From positions 9,343,001-9,407,000 of the forward strand of contig JAPTOF010000001.1 in the NCBI GenBank assembly GCA_028554755.1: DNA of 64,000 nucleotides, in the 5' to 3' direction. A program made the translations under genes and the position numbers. Source of the stretch: Cordia subcordata (Eukaryota; Streptophyta; Magnoliopsida; Boraginales; Cordiaceae). Below, piece by piece: positions 1-11,999 of this stretch (the stretch's first letter is position 1; the number at the start of each line of letters is the position of its first letter). Below the pieces are notes generated by a model, which was given only the letters and a program-made list of their open reading frames with translations, made no database searches and was not told the DNA's origin.

Positions 1-354
1 CAGAACAAGCCAGCTTTTGCGGCATTTTTATCCGAATTTCGCAACCCAAAAATATATATATACACAAGATTCTTTTGTCCCTGTGATTACATTCAGCTTT
101 TGGAAGTTATTCAACCATTTGTCAAACACCAAACGCGCATTATTTTTACTATTAATCAATCAAATCACAAATGAACAATTCCTCACCAAAATTGTCCTTC
201 AAAATAGTACACCTGCTCCCCCTTTTTCTCCATATATTCATCTCATCATCAGAATCAGAAATAACAATCGACTCAATTTTCACACAGAACACACACTAAT
301 ACATATACACACACATATACGTCCATATATGTTGATATATAGGTAGATGATAAT
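1..354. other. Upstream region of the Mpv17-family gene
   Basis: AT-rich sequence with TA- and CA-rich runs directly before the start codon at 355. An open frame (17-346) crosses it, but it has low-complexity composition and no recognisable domain, so I treat it as promoter and 5' leader. No clear TATA box was singled out. Confidence 0.5.
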
Positions 355-3300
355 ATGTTGAGGCTATGGAAATGGTACCAGAATTGCTTGGCCGTGCACC
401 CAGTAAAGACACAGGTGATAAGCTCTGGTTTGATTTGGGGGTTCGGCGATATCGCTGCTCAAGCCGTCACTCATTACACTGCTAACAGACATCACCATCA
501 TCACCACCAACTTTCTGTAAGATTACCTATTCACGCCCCCTTTATTTATTTATGTATTCATTTTTTTTTTAGCATTTATGTTTTATCGTACGCGTTTCTT
601 GGATTTTCTTTGTAATTTTTAATTCTCTTTTTTTATACCGGTTAATTTCAAAGAAATCTATGTTTAGAGCGCCGTGGCCACGGTTTCAAGCCGTGGAAAC
701 AAGCCGTTGCATTGCGTATGATGGACCGGAGCGGGTCCGACCTTTTTTTGGACCCGTCCGTGGGGGCTTCCCTTTTTGTTGAGTACCATGTTTATTCTCC
801 TTTCGGCATTTGGGTATTTGATGTTTTTATTGTGGATTGGCTTTAAGTAATTGAATGGGTATTTCTTATTGTTTACTTGGGAATTTATTCTAATATTGTT
901 TAGTACTCACATCCATGTGTATAAATGCATTTGGTAAGCAAATTGTTAATGGGTGTAGCTCCTTTTATTTATAATGTATGTAACTGGTGGAACTACGATT
1001 GGATAAAATCCATCTCAGTTGAAGGGTAATCTTTTCGGGGAGTAGTCGTCACATTGATATTAATGGTGTGAGAATGTGATTCAGAATGAGCTATGTATAC
1101 TTTCTCCGGTGAAAAGTTAGTAAGCTTGCAGGATTGTAATTCATTATGATTTTATAAGTTGAAGATCTTTTCATGAAGGAAGTTGTTCAGGAGAACTCTA
1201 ATAATAGAGGTAGAACTGTAATGTAAAGCGAACGCCATAACCCAAGGTAATTTTACAGTTTCTATTGTATCAAGAGGAGTTATGAAACGAATTCATACGT
1301 GAAATTTGGTGCTGTTATGGTGAAGTTGTATTTAGTAAGCGAGCCTTGTCCATCTGGTGAGGCAATCTGGATGAGTTGTGGAGACTGGCATGATCAATCA
1401 ACAAATGCTGGTAATTTGGTATTCTTCTCTCGAGTCCTGTTGTGTAAAATTGAAGAGGTCAATTATTAAATTGAGTCTTTGCAAACTTGAGGCACAAGAA
1501 TGTTTGCTAGATCTGATGATATATTGCAAGATGTCTTGACTTTAAGCCAGAATCAACTTATGAAGAAACGTGCCTGCTGTCTGTCCTACTGCTTGACTAG
1601 TAACCTATTGTGCAGTCTTCATTAACAACAGGCCTCCCGGACTCTGTGAGCTCCTCACCTGCTTTGGTCTTCAAAATATTATGGATATAGTCCCTCTTAT
1701 GTTCCATATCTTCTGTATATGAAAGTTCCGAACTTCTGGAAGTTGCTCTGGTTTTACACAAGTGGCAGTACAAGGAGTCACTTGACATGATATTGGAGAG
1801 TTGTTCTTCTCTTGGAAAAGAGGGACTTTTTGTAGAATTTAGAAATCAAGTTGATTGGGAATCTTGATACTAAAGTTTGTACGAGGGGTGTGATCTGCTT
1901 TCAGCAATACTTCTTGCAGCAGTACTTATCCTGTCTCAAGAAAGGTTGCTCAAGTCAAGTGACAAGGTTGAATCCTTTGCTTCCTGAAAGAAAGAAGTCA
2001 AGGACTCATGAATTTCAAATTTTTAAAACCAAGTTATCACCTGATTCTGAACAAACGTCTCCTGTTACAAGATAGTTCTGTTATAAGATGTAATTTACTT
2101 GAGATGGTATGCGTTGGCTTCTCAACATAAATAGTTAACATTGCAATATATTCACCTTCTTTCCTCTGTATAATGGTGGAAGACTTGATTAGTGTATTTT
2201 GTATTGGCCTTCCTCTTCTTCCCATTTACCCTGTTGTTTCTGGTGGTGGTGACTTGGTGGGTGGATAAGCAAGATTGACTTCTCAACTCTTTTCTTGCTC
2301 TCATAACTAAAGTTACTTCTCTTGTTTCCATTATTCCATCTATCGAGTCTGTTGTCATCTTCTCTGTTTGTGCATTGGCTTTTGTTCAGAATGTTAACTA
2401 GCCATGTAGTCACAATCTTTCTCTATATAATGGTGTGTTGGTTCTGTAAGTCCTTATGCTCGTGCAGCTGCAATGCTGATTTGGGGATCTATTTTTCTTT
2501 GATTCTGATGATATTTCTAAATGTTGATTAATATGCTGATTATTGTTATAATGCTTTTAATGCTCAGATAAAATAGTAAGTATGAACAAATTATATAAAG
2601 TGGGAAATGTACACCAGCTTATATTTCTTCAGCTGTATTTTGTAAGTCTTCTGCTATTTAGTCAGTGGTCCTGATACAGTTGCAGGGGTCCCTTTGTCTA
2701 CACTGTTTCTGTTTTTATGCATAGTGAAAAAAGAAGAATGGGGAGTGTATTTGTGATGGGGGAGAGTAATGGTCACTATGATATTACAATGGCGACAAAT
2801 TTTGTTGACCTTTTTAGTGTTTCATTGCAATTAGTTCTTTGCTCGTGACGACAGTTGAACTACCTGCAATTGGAGAGATTGCATTTTCTCCAATGTCTCT
2901 GCATAATCAATATAACTAGTTTTTCTTATATGATAGTCCACATGCCTCTGACTGCTTTCTGCTTTGCTGATAGAATGAATTTCTTCTACAGGATGAATGC
3001 AAAGCTTTTAAGATCAACTGGAGACGAGTTGCTACCACAAGCTTGTTTGGTTTCGCATTTGTTGGACCAGTTGGCCACTTCTGGTTAGTGTTTCTTTCTC
3101 ATTAAGTAAATCTTCTGAGGTTAGTCATAGATTCTGTGTGAATTTTTGCTGCAAATAAACAAACCTTTTATTATGGTAAAGGTCAGCTATGATTCTCAAT
3201 ACCATTGGTATATATCTATCACTTTGTGGACCATTATGGATAACCCGTGACATTATCAAAATTGGATTGTCCCAACGTACGTCCTGCATCAGCTCTCTTG

Positions 3301-5935
3301 GCAGCTTCGTTAAATATACTAAAAGAAAAGCATAATTTGCAACTCTAGAAATGAATAGATTGTAAAGGCTGATGGAAAGTGAGTGGATTACTCAATTTTG
3401 GGAGGTTTTTGTCTGTAACTAGCACACTTTGGTGTTTACATCATGTAGACTTTTCTCTTGGGATCAACTTCCAAGTAATGACGTCATTGATATTTTATGA
3501 ACAAGGTGGGTTGGGTGGTGCATCTGATCTGAAATCAGCTGAAATCAGGACTTGGCATGAGAATGAAATTATCTTAGAGGCCATTATCCAAAATTCTTTG
3601 AAAATTTACAAGCAAGATTGTGATTCAATTCCTGATCTTTCTATAATTTTGTGCTCACAAGATTTATCCTCTTGGTTCACTATCATTTCACTTCTCAAAA
3701 TGTTTTCATCTTGGGTCAATATGTCAACATTAAACCTTAGAGATAGACATTTAACCGAAAGATCTGGATTGCTCACACCATGTAATATACATCTATATAT
3801 TAAAGTCTGGGACAGCATGCTCTGTATATTGATCATGGGTTCTCATCATTATATTTGCATTTATGTAATTCTTCCAGTTAGTTACATTCCTGTTTATAAG
3901 AGAAACACTTCTCTGCCACGCTTTTGGAATAAAATTTAGTTATGTTTTTATTATTATTCCACTGAGATTGATAGTTCCACTGTATAGTTAGATTATTCAC
4001 ACACACACACACGGCAATTTGTTTCCTGTATAGAAAATATCCGCTATACTCAAACATTGAAGAAATCGTGAATCATGTGTATTGTTGAACTGGGGGATCT
4101 TGGGGAATTGTAGCGTTTTTTTGTGGAACATTCTATTTACATTCTTTTGATCTTCAGAAAGACTTCTTGGTAGTTTACTTCACTGGAGCGTTTGCAATCC
4201 AGCCTACTTGGTCTTAGGATTTCTTTTGAGCAGTGAACTGTGAGGATAGTAGGTTACAGTGGCTTCTTAGTTTGACCGATGCAAATCTTGAGGTTCCCTT
4301 AATGTGAGGTCAGAACAGCCTGATCTGTGTGGCAAAATGGCAATTACTTGGGTATCCTGGGATATTTGGGATCAGCTCTTTAAAGCCCTGATGTAGAAGT
4401 GGACCTCAGAAAGAATGGGCATGATACTTCTTTGCTTCTGAGTTTATGTTTTCATAAACAAATAAAAAGGGAAATGGTATTCTTACTCAAATAGATCACC
4501 TTGGCCTACGGGGGCGTTGAGACTTGTGAAGATTTCCTGTAGAGAGGTATCTGGAAGTTGTCATTGCCCTTGAGAGCTGCATTCCTTCCTCAGGAATTGG
4601 TTTGGGGTAAATTCTCACTACTGATAATCTTAAAAAGGGGGGCATGTCCTTGTCAATAGATGTTTTTTTGTGTAAAGATCATTTGGAATCAGCTGATTAT
4701 CTTCTTATTAGCTGTTCTTGTGCTTGGAGACTCTGGAGATGGCTTATAATATTATCGATATTCAGTGGGTTGTTGCCAAGTCTTTTGGAGTTTCTGTAAT
4801 GAGCTTAAAGCTTGGAGTTGTATAAGAGCAGCCAGAGATTAAACAAAGATTTTTCGAACATTACCACTCCCTATTATTTGGCTTATTTGGAAGGAATGTA
4901 ATAGAAAGACTTTGAGGGAAAGGTGATGGAAAGGGCTTGCTTCAAATGTAGTTGGCTCCATGGGTTGGCTCTTTAGATTGGAGTATCTTGTAGTTATGAT
5001 GTTCATGCTATACGTGCTTTGTAAATTGCGAGTAAAGATAAGTAGATATTTTGGCATAGATCTGTCTACACCTGTGGGAATTCAAATTAAAGATTTTGAG
5101 ACACTGATGATCTCCTCTGCAGTGTCATTGCCTTGGTGGCTCAACCTTTTGAAACAGGTTTCTAGTTGAAATATTCAGGGTAGGGAAACACGCAGAATCA
5201 AAGATCTAAACCTTTCCACTATCCTGAAATTTTGTAGCACGTCCAGCTGGATTTAGACAGTGGTGAGAATTTGTCATTAGCTGTTAGCTGCTGTAAAGCC
5301 GCTGTACAACCAGTTTTTATATATGCTGCTTGTAGAAAACTAAAATGTAAAACCATAAATAGGATCATATCCTGAATGCTATCTATGCAAAACTTGCGCA
5401 TTCAATATACCTCACAGAAACTGGAAAATGGTCAATGCAATATGTTTTGAGTTAAGAATTATAATTTTGTAGCAAATTTGTCTGCACTCAAAGTTCGGCA
5501 ACGGTCTCACTCTTCATGCTCTGTAGGTATGAAAGCTTGGATCGGTATATAAGGTTGCGGCTGCAGCTACAACCAAAATCAGTTCGTTTTGTTGCTACCA
5601 AAGTCGCAATTGATGGTTTAATTTTTGGGCCTCTGGATTTACTTGTATTTTTCACTTACATGGGTTTCTCTACTGGAAAAAGTGCCGCTCAAGTGAAGGA
5701 AGATGTCAAGAGAGATTTCCTTCCAGCACTTATTCTTGAGGGAGGTGTATGGCCGATTGTTCAAGTTGCCAACTTCCGCTACATTCCAGTCAGTTATCAA
5801 CTTCTGTATGTCAACTTTTTCTGCTTGTTGGATAGTTGTTTCCTTTCATGGATTGAGCAACAACGAGATGCTCCTTGGAAGCAATGGTTTACATCTTTCA
5901 TGCATCTAAAAGAACAAGAACGAAAAGGTGGATAG
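355..5935 (+). CDS. Mpv17/PMP22-family integral membrane protein
   Basis: Predicted small four-helix membrane protein of the Mpv17/PMP22/Sym1 family, which sits in organelle membranes (peroxisome, mitochondrion or plastid) and is linked to solute permeability; the substrate is not known from sequence. Three exons fit: 355-516, 2992-3083 and 5527-5935, giving 220 residues, about the family size. Exon 1 encodes the N-terminal WYQ..L..HPVKTQ block, exon 2 ends on GPVGHFW and the split Trp codon joins exon 3 to make the family hallmark GHFWYE. Exon 3 holds the second conserved half (DGLIFGP, then WPIVQVANFRYIPV, then W..WIEQQ near the end). All junctions are GT/AG. The closest Arabidopsis protein I recall is At3g24570. 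Oddities: six consecutive histidines (about residues 46-51) just before the first junction, and two introns of about 2.4 kb, the second holding a LINE remnant. Organelle assignment is open. Confidence 0.9.
655..846 (+). other. GC-rich open stretch in intron 1
   Basis: About 190 bases inside intron 1 are clearly more GC-rich than the rest of the intron and stay open in one frame for roughly 60 codons (to the TAA at 844-846), with a KPWKQAVALRMMDRSG-like stretch. I do not recognise a domain. It could be a captured exon, an alternative exon or chance. There is no support that it joins the Mpv17 reading frame. Confidence 0.25.
4590..5000 (+). mobile_element. LINE (non-LTR retrotransposon) 3' remnant, zf-RVT region
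   Basis: Within intron 2, broken translations match the cysteine-rich zf-RVT domain found after the reverse transcriptase of plant LINEs. One frame reads ILTTDNLKK, then FLCKDHLESADYLL, then ISCSCAWRLWRW; after frame breaks, a further piece reads PIIWLIWKECNRKTL. This order (linker, Cys motif, ESxDHLLxxC, W.LW, IWxERN) is characteristic. No intact ORF remains. Parts of 4100-4590 may belong to the same element, but I could not follow the frame there. Confidence 0.6.
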
Positions 5936-7655
5936 TTTCTCTTCCCCAACGTCGTTTATTTTTGCTTTTGGTTTAGAGATCATTAAGGTAGATTTGTGTC
6001 AGAGAAATGCACAAGGCTTTCAAATATTGCAAGGCAAACTTGACTAGATGTTGGGAATTGTGAAACAATGGTTACTGCTCTCAATCTCACACAATACATA
6101 TGAAAGCTGCGTCAAATGCTTCATTTCTCGTCCTGAATAAGAGATGGGGTTGCCGATGTTTCTCTGGACTTGTGATAGCGCCTGTACCAAATGGAGTGGA
6201 AGAAGTACATGATTGGTTCAGCTGTCTACCGTTTCTCTCTCCTTTAAGCTGTTAACATTTTGATGTTTTTTGGCTGCATTTTTAACATGATGTTCGAAAG
6301 TATCGTTCTTTAATTAGGAGCTACCTTTATCTGAGGATAACTTTGTACTGTTGCCTGAGAATTCTCGGATCTAAATCGTTGAACATACTCTGTTCCCAGC
6401 CTTGGCATGTAGGGGACACACAAAAAGTTGTCCTGGCATTGATGAAATTCTTCAGATCATCTCAATGCAGAAATGTGAAGTTGTCAAATTATTCTAGTAT
6501 CGTCTCGACAGCTTGCTTAATTATTCTTGACGGCATTCTTTTCTATAGTCCCAATCACACAATTCACCATCAAAAAAGTGTGTCCTGAGTTCAGATTTCA
6601 TATCTGGAAGCCTATTATTGGTGGATTGAAATTGGTTAGACTGAGAGCATTCTTTAGATATCAAGTTTCTCACTGAGTTTCTATAGGAACTGCCTACCAT
6701 AAAGTTGGGTATTTTTACTAACTATGTATGTGCTTTCTCATTTACTAACAGAAACATAGATGAAAGCCTCAAGTGTTCCAAAACCAATACCGGAGTCTTA
6801 TAGTCATAAACAAATTTTACTTGTCTATATATTTCATTGAACTTGGATTTGAACCGTAACCTAACAGCAACTCGTCCCCATAACAGATTGAGGTTGGACT
6901 TGAGTCATAACCAAACAATATTGTATTTGGATCCGAAAGCACCGGACTGTAAAAGTTCGATGATTTTTCGTTACCAAAATATTTATTTCTGCTTCTGGTT
7001 TAATGAGCATTTATGATATATCCATGCTAGAGAAATGCAAAACTCTTTCAGGTAATAGTCAAGTCAAATTGGTTACAAGTTGGGAATTCTGAAATGATGG
7101 TTATTGCTCTCAAAATAGACATGATTAGTTCAGCTGCCATTGTCAATTTCTCACCCTTCTTTTCATCTTCTCTTTTGAGTAATCAAATTTGATTTTTTTC
7201 ATCAACTGCATTGTTAAATTGTACTTGAAATTGGATGTTCAACGACTACTTCACAGAGAAATCATGTTTCTTGTTAGCCTTCTCTAGTCAAGAATTTAAT
7301 TTGTCAATCATTTGATTTTTAAATTTTGATACCTGGTTAAAGTTACCATCTCATCTAAAAAATTAAACTTGTAGAGATGATATTGATATATTTATTTACT
7401 GCATTAACAACCCCTACTGAATTTGATAAGGTACAAATTTCGTAGCCAATGGTCCATAGTATCGCGCTTTTGGAAGTCTTCGTGCTTATCAGGCTTGTAT
7501 GGTAAGCAGTCTCCAATTTCTCTCAATGCCAGTACCTACTTGCGAGTTGTTACTCTTGCAATTGTTTGGTTCTTATTTATTGAGATGTCACAACTACTCT
7601 CTAGCATTAAAGAAAACTAAATTGTTTTGTGGATTATCAGTGTGTGTGTTTGTTA

Positions 7656-7909
7656 AGCGTGTCTAGAATGATTTTATTTTAATATACTTATAATCTTAAA
7701 ATGAGGATATATTTTATAAAATTTAAGACATATTATTATATGTATTCTATCACAACTCAAAACAAATCAAACTTTTATATTTTATCTAAGTATGGTCTAT
7801 TTTAAGTTTTGATAGAGTGCATGTGATAAGATATTTTAAATATTATAATATTTATCTTTATTTCAATAGGATAGTATTTTAAAATAAAATCATTTCAAAC
7901 ACACGACTA
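7656..7909. repeat. MITE family 1, copy a
   Basis: Short element with long imperfect inverted arms. It begins AGCGTGTCTAGAATGATTTT and ends with the near-complement AAAATCATTTCAAACACACG. The inner arms are also complementary (TTTTATTTTAATAT against TATTTTAAAATAAAA). It has no coding capacity. The same termini recur at 9282-9574 and 59356-59637, so this is a dispersed family. Confidence 0.75.
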
Positions 7910-8015
7910 ATAGTAAGAAATATGGGCCTTTTGTTGTCAGGTTGAATTGCACACTAAAGCAGAAGGCTGCATGCCAAAAAGAGAAGTTGAAGATCATGTG
8001 TAAAACCATATTTTA

Positions 8016-8373
8016 GGTTAATTCCTTCGCTTCTTAAACTATGATATGTGGAATATTTTGGTCCCTAAATTATTTAAGCGAGCTTTTCAAGTTTTGATCA
8101 TTAGACTATTAATTGTTAAATGCTATTAGTCAATTTAGCTATTTCTGTCAAAAGACTAATGTTATTATTAGTCTTTTTAGTTATTCATGTGTCATGATCT
8201 TGTAAATAATGCCATTTTTTTGGATAGAAATGGCTAATTTTTGGACAAAAATAGCTAAAAAGATTAACAACGTCTAACAATTAATAATTTAGGAACAAAA
8301 ATATTCACTTTCATAGTTTAGGAATCAAAATGTCTCACATACCATTGTTTAATGACATATGGAAGAATTAACC
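8016..8373. repeat. MITE family 2, copy a
   Basis: Element of about 358 bp with termini GGTTAATTCCTT and AAGAATTAACC and subterminal inverted segments such as GGTCCCTAAATTATT. Non-coding. A second copy lies 137 bp downstream. Confidence 0.7.
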
Positions 8374-8510
8374 CAAATATGTTTTACTTGCTTATTTGCC
8401 AAACATACAACTTGGTTCCATTTGGTAATTTGGGGATGTACATGTTACAATTGTAGTTTAAAAGATGATGCACCTGACCATAAAAAATATTCAAAATGCG
8501 CATTACTAAT

Positions 8511-8859
8511 GGGTTAATTCTTTGAAAGGCACCTCAAATATGATATGTGGGACACTTTAGTCTTTAAATTATTAAAGGTAAGTCTTTTGGTCCCTAAACT
8601 ATTATTTATGTATCAGTCCTTTTAGTCATTCTCATTCAAAATTTAGTCATTTTTGTTCGAAACTTAACGTCATTCGCACAATCATAACAGATAAATAACT
8701 AAAAGGACAACGGTAATATTAACTTTTGGACAAAAATAACTAAAAGGACCAATAATGTCAAACAATTAATAGTTTAGATATCAAAAAGCTCATCCTGCTA
8801 GTTCAAGGACCAAAATTTTATGCGTGTTTAATTTAAAGGGCTTGTGAAGGAATTAACCC
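8511..8859. repeat. MITE family 2, copy b
   Basis: Termini GGGTTAATTC and GGAATTAACCC, with internal inverted blocks (CTTTTGGTCCCTAAACTATT near the left, AATAGTTTAGATATCAAAA near the right). Clearly related to the copy at 8016-8373. No coding capacity. Confidence 0.7.
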
Positions 8860-9281
8860 TTTGCTGATATTGCGTTTTTGTTTGGTTAATGCTAATTTTA
8901 CATGCAAGACCATATATGAGACTGTGCAATGGTGTTTTGAGTATTCGAGTCTTATTACCCCAGAATTTTACTTTACACACTCATTAGTTAAAGTGGCAAC
9001 GTCATATTTAACGGTTAATCACGTCATGAGCTTATCGAGGTCGCGCGTCCATTTAATTAGAAGGCATTCATATCCAAGATAATTATATCAAAGGTCATTC
9101 AAACTAATCAAAGAATTATCCTTGAGATTCAAAATAAATTATTCAAACCAATTCTTGACATCAACTTTGGTGAAAAAGTTATTAATTAGGTTGACCTCTG
9201 GAAAACAAAACCATCGTAAAAGTGACAATATAAGACAAGAACTGAAGGCCAAGTACATAGGACTAAATAAATGTTCACTTC

Positions 9282-9574
9282 TAGCGTGTTTGGAATGATC
9301 TTATTTTTAAATATTTATCCTATTGAAGCGAAAATATATTTTATAAGATTTAAAACATTTTATTGATATATCCTATGAAAACTCAAAATAATCTTTAATT
9401 TTCTATTGCATAAAAAATAAGCAATCCATCGTCATCTCATTTTTTATAACTATAGAAGTATAGTTCTTTTTGAGTTTTCATAAAATGCATGTAATAAGAT
9501 ATCTTAAATCTATAACATGTATCCTTATTTTAATATGACAAGTATTTTAAAATAAAATCATTCCAAACATGCTA
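9282..9574. repeat. MITE family 1, copy b
   Basis: Begins AGCGTGTTTGGAATGAT and ends ATCATTCCAAACATGCT, a near-perfect 17-bp terminal inverted repeat, with further complementary arms inside. Same family as 7656-7909 and 59356-59637. Confidence 0.8.
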
Positions 9575-10243
9575 TTCATGGAAGGTCGAGCAACATCGCA
9601 AGCAAAGGGGGACCATATTCCCCTGTCATGAAAATGAATGTTGTCAATATACTTAGTGTCTTACGTTATTTATAAGAACATTTGGTTTGTTCAAGTCCTA
9701 TTTCTACCGTGTCAAACATATAACATGAATGTGAAATAAATTTATAAAGAGATAGCATCCAACAGTAAAAATCAAAACAAATTCAAAATACTTAACAATC
9801 TAATTATAATATAAGGTAGCTATTAGTTTGTTAAAATTGGTCGAGAGTTGGAATGGCATTCCTATCCTTATACAAATATGATTAGTTTATTCCTATATTC
9901 TGCAATAAGCTTTAAATGCCAAATGACTAAGACGCACTTTCAAAATATAAGAACAATCTTTATTATAATTATTATTGTTATTGTTATTATTATTGTTGTT
10001 ATTCTATAATTATGATATAATAACAAAAAGTAAATAATTATTATATTTATTTTTGTTCTTAAAACAACAAAATGAATATAATAACGAAAGTGCGATCTTA
10101 TTATTTTTACAAATCATTCCCACTATCACTTTAGAGTATTGCTTACCAAACATAAGGTTGTCAATATATTCATGTCTAGTTATTGAATTACCACCTCATC
10201 TAAAAGCTTATGCTTGTAGAGAGAATTTGACTATATTTACTTA

Positions 10244-10572
10244 CTAGTATGACACCCGTGCAATGCACGGAGAGGGATATATGTGATTGGATATATTAAA
10301 ATTATAGAGTTTTTGCATCTTATTAAATAGTTTTTGAAATAATTATATACTATGAAATTAATAAAACAATGATGATATATGTAAAGAAATGACATAATAT
10401 TAATTAAATTAAAATGTTTATATATATGAATGGAACTAAATAAATGAGGAAAACCAAAAATGACCTAAGAATTAGCATATTTAATTGATAAGTAATTATG
10501 GAAGTTTATCATATAGAGCGTTACTTGACAGCACGAAATTACAACTTATTTTGCTTTATTATATAGTATAGA
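10244..10572 (-). mobile_element. Short non-autonomous Helitron
   Basis: Read on the minus strand, the element starts TCTATACTATATAATAAAGC directly after a host A and ends in CTAG directly before a host T. It has a 7-bp stem hairpin (CCGTGCA/TGCACGG, plus-strand 10256-10270) about ten bases inside the 3' end. The TC start, hairpin, CTRR end and A|T insertion site are the four structural marks of plant Helitrons. At 329 bp it encodes nothing and would depend on an autonomous partner. Confidence 0.75.
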
Positions 10573-11705
10573 TTGTAGTTAACACGCCTCTTACGTGAAA
10601 CTTGATTTATTTACTGTTTGTACTTAAACAATTTAATATTTTTAAATAGATGGCGATGAGTTTCAAACATGATATCGTTTGACTTTTAAATTCTGATCCC
10701 ATAACTTATCTAAGAGCTTAAACTTATAGAAAGGATTTGGTTACATTTACTTATTATCCTTAAAATTAGTTAGAGTACATCAAGCATATCTAGTTAGAGT
10801 GTAGGACGTTCTGTTTCTTTAAATTTGTTGTCCAAATTCTTTTCACAATAACAATCGCCACCCACTCTCTCGGGATTTGAATTAGCAAACGAGTTACTTA
10901 TCCATTTTCTTTTGCTAGTGCGAGCCAATATCCACACTGTCATGCTGCTTTTCATGCTTCTAAGAAATTTTATTTTAGTCCTTAATATTTATAAAAATTT
11001 CTATTTTACCCACAATGTTTATTAGAAATTATTTTAGTCTTCTCCTTCCACAACTCAATTCGTATACACCCCCACATATATGTATATGAATGTATATATA
11101 ATATATTTGGGTGTATATATATAATATACAAATATAAGCTGTATAATGAACTCCCGCTCGTGCAATGACCAATTAACTTCTAAAGACCAACAAACATCCA
11201 AAGGGAACTTAAAGTTTCCTAGGCATCTAGATGAACTCTGCATAAGAAGGAAGATTGAGATTTGGGAAGAATATCACAGAAGTTGTCTCTATTTCTGAAT
11301 TTTCTTTCTTAACATTCTATGGAGTTACCAATTTCTAAAAAATTTGGCTGTAATTTCTTGTATTTCTTTCACCAGTTAATAAATGCAAATTTATATTGCT
11401 AGTTATGTACGGTTCTAATACATTACAATTTATATTGCTACGCATGGGTTCTAGTACATTTTTTATTATCAATTCTAACTCTTCTTATACTTCGCTTGCA
11501 ACTATTACAAAGATTATTTGATAAGTTAACAATAAGAAATATGATAATATTAATCTATATTTTGTTAATAAATCATAAATTAAATAAAAAAGAAAAAGAT
11601 GACGACTTAATACCTTAGGATTCGAATATTGTATTTCCAAACTAAAAAATTTAATTAATTATTTTAACTTGAATTTGACAATATCTATCTTTTAACATGC
11701 ATGTG

Positions 11706-11814
11706 AAATAATACCAGATATGTAACTTGTTTCTTTATATGCAATAACATTTGTATAACTCTTATATAGATCTTTTCTATCACTTTGATGATCATATTCT
11801 CGAAGAATATCATG
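11706..11814 (+). repeat. 109-bp direct repeat, left of the viral insertion
   Basis: Begins AAATAATACCAG and ends GAATATCATG. It is identical base for base to 23980-24088. The two copies bracket the whole viral block, and the bases outside them differ. This is consistent with a long target duplication made by break repair, or with captured filler DNA; it is far longer than any transposase-made target duplication. Confidence 0.9.
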
Positions 11815-11999
11815 GACATGACTAGATCCTTAAGTTTTAAGCTATATCTGAGATATGCAAAAGAAAGATTGGATCCCTAGTACATTACCTAATATATCAT
11901 TAAACCCTAATCATGGAGTGAACAGAGAAGAAGATCCTGCGCCAAAACGCCAACAACAACAATGGCAACAGGCAATGGACCTGGGACACTCCTAGGATT
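11815..11999 (-). repeat. Inverted fragment of the viral leader
   Basis: Reverse complement of the leader segment at about 19873-20058, differing by only a few bases. It abuts the plus-oriented leader at about 12000, so 11815-12105 is a near-palindrome with arms sharing the GATCTAGTCATGTCC to GATATATTAGG segment. Such inverted leader ends are typical of recombined pararetroviral integrants. Confidence 0.85.

Larger units (their letters stand above)
5936..11705. other. Gene-free stretch with MITEs and a Helitron
   Basis: No coding region found. The first about 300 bases are the 3' UTR of the Mpv17 gene, and a diverged copy of that UTR lies at about 6960-7200. The rest holds two MITE families, one Helitron (listed separately), TTATTG-type low-complexity sequence at 9958-10015 and TA-rich tracts near 11080-11130. 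Short open frames here look like noise. Confidence 0.6.

Noticed and set aside
3379..3939. 186-codon open frame in Mpv17-family intron 2
   Set aside because: No recognisable domain, patchy composition, lies wholly inside a GT/AG intron that joins two well-supported exons.
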